From a virus: a DNA stretch of 23,397 nucleotides. The stretch spans positions 1 through 23,397 of IMG/VR virus record IMGVR_UViG_3300025293_000046. The stretch is one strand, 5' to 3'. The notes beneath the pieces were generated by a model. It saw only the letters and a program-made list of their open reading frames with translations. It was not told where the DNA came from and ran no database searches. Made by a program: the position numbers and the translations under genes. Of this stretch, positions 22,503-23,397 are shown one piece after another; the first letter of the stretch is position 1; the number at the start of each line of letters is the position of its first letter.

Positions 22503-23397
22503 GAAGTAATTCTTGCGCCGGTAAGCCAGTTATAAGCTTTAGTAAACTTAAAATCCCGCCCTGACTCTTCCGGCGAAAGGTCAGATACGTCCATAGCCCC
22601 GCTTCTTGGGGCTTGTGAGAAATAGTCGGCGTAGTACAGGGCATCCATGATATCATCATGCTTGGGTACAGGATGCTCAAAGAACTCATCCACTATCTCA
22701 GTCATGTCTCTCCGAATGTACAGCTTCCCACTATTGACCACTGGCCCTAGTGCTGTTTCCAGCCTGTCAGCTTTTTTAATGCCGGGAGGCGGCTTTGCAC
22801 CCTTAAATATGCCGGGGATAAGCCTTCTATCCTTTGCGCTTATCCTCGTAACCATATCCCTCACCATCTCCTGTGCCGCTACCGTCTCGATTGTTACCCT
22901 TCTCATAGGGCGATATTTTTGTGCCATAGCTAGAATCCGCTCTGGCATATCAAATGTAGGTATGCGATCCCTGAAATACTCTATAACATAACGATTTTTA
23001 TCAGAGTCCACACCCAGTACCAGTATAACCTGATAATCAGAAGTCTTCGTGGCTGTGTGTGCAAGGTCTACACCCATATAGGTATGTATGGGAATAGCCT
23101 TATTACCATCCATTAAATAGCCGAAGTTGCCATGACGCTCAAATTTTAAGCTGTGATGCTTGATCTTGTCGGTTTTGAAAGAGGCGTTGGAGATATCACG
23201 AGCATCGTTCATATACTCCTGAGCAAACTTGTTGACAAGTCCAGCCTCTATGAACTCCTGACGCTTCCTCTCTAGCTTCTTGTAAGAGAACTGATCCTTC
23301 CAGATAGGCTTTCCCTCTTCCATAGCTCGCTTGAATGTTACATCCCATGGATACTTACGTCCTGTCTTCAATGCTTCCTCAGAACCTTCGTATATCA
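22499..23397 (-). CDS. terL: Terminase large subunit, nuclease part (5' end outside the window)
   Basis: The frame is open to the window edge (IYEGSEEALKTGRKYPWDV) and stops at 22499. The ATPase half is outside. The visible part holds the RNase H-like nuclease that cuts packaged DNA. In the numbering from the TTG at 23369-23371, the acidic residues are Asp102 in MGVDLAHTATKTSDYQVILV, Glu162 in VTIETVAAQEMV and Asp240/Asp243 in PKHDDIMDALYYADY. This is the standard D...E...D layout. The C-terminal SQAPRSGAM...YNWLTGARITS tail is polar. The first gene of the packaging module by order. Confidence 0.92.
   Translation of the reverse strand, partial: IYEGSEEALKTGRKYPWDVTFKRAMEEGKPIWKDQFSYKKLERKRQEFIEAGLVNKFAQEYMNDARDISNASFKTDKIKHHSLKFERHGNFGYLMDGNKAIPIHTYMGVDLAHTATKTSDYQVILVLGVDSDKNRYVIEYFRDRIPTFDMPERILAMAQKYRPMRRVTIETVAAQEMVRDMVTRISAKDRRLIPGIFKGAKPPPGIKKADRLETALGPVVNSGKLYIRRDMTEIVDEFFEHPVPKHDDIMDALYYADYFSQAPRSGAMDVSDLSPEESGRDFKFTKAYNWLTGARITS

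Noticed and set aside
1-23397. CRISPR arrays, integrase, att sites or insertion sequences
   Set aside because: No regular spaced repeats, recombinase motifs or terminal inverted repeats were seen.

Overview
This window looks like the structural and lysis half of a tailed double-stranded DNA phage (Caudoviricetes), and every supported gene lies on the minus strand, so transcription runs from high to low coordinates. The order is terminase, portal, scaffold, major capsid, small head-tail proteins, a large nozzle-like protein and big helical virion proteins. No tape measure, sheath or tail-tube protein is recognisable, which fits a short-tailed (podovirus-like) virion. Several small proteins resemble, from memory, those of uncultured marine phages. 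The DNA is AT-leaning, genes use good AGGAG-type ribosome sites, and neighbours overlap tightly: ten junctions are TAATG and four are ATGA. The host cannot be named; a lipoprotein and Rz-like proteins are compatible with a Gram-negative host. No integrase, repressor, tRNA or replication gene is present, and no gene-free stretch exceeds 300 bases.

Layout in transcription order. (1) 22499-23397 is the C-terminal nuclease part of the large terminase, cut by the window edge; a consensus promoter overlapping a dyad follows it. (2) 22404-16542 is the head module: an unknown protein, portal, a 27-residue ORF, scaffold, major capsid and a capsid-accessory protein. (3) 16462-13289 is a run of small proteins: zinc ribbon, coiled coil, basic peptide, connector-like proteins and small structural proteins. 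(4) 13209-11236 is a beta-helical fibre-like protein with a C-terminal S74 self-cleaving chaperone. (5) 11220-7890 is an accessory and lysis region. (6) 7897-1 holds the nozzle-like protein and large virion proteins, and a next gene starts at the window edge.

The most notable content is in region 5. A complete stand-alone H-NOX (haem nitric oxide/oxygen binding) protein at 10012-10563 carries the proximal His, the YxSxR motif and the conserved Pro. It overlaps a lipoprotein gene on one side. On the other it overlaps a membrane protein whose N-terminus has two tandem MshEN/GspE-N-like motifs, a fold that binds cyclic-di-GMP in some bacterial ATPases. These are followed without a break by a two-helix holin candidate, an XhlA-like protein, an Rz-like protein, a six-cysteine 18-residue peptide and a GH108 muramidase. 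A phage NO sensor coupled to lysis or to host c-di-GMP signalling is a testable hypothesis, not a demonstrated function.

Other points of interest are two copies of a possible structured RNA leader with the same loop core but different, internally complementary stems (13242-13280 and 13794-13829), and a modular cysteine-rich virion protein (1890-4064). Several small genes were recovered by direct reading of the sequence (13289-13426, 9358-9534, 8363-8515, 8742-8798, 15926-16039, 19625-19708).
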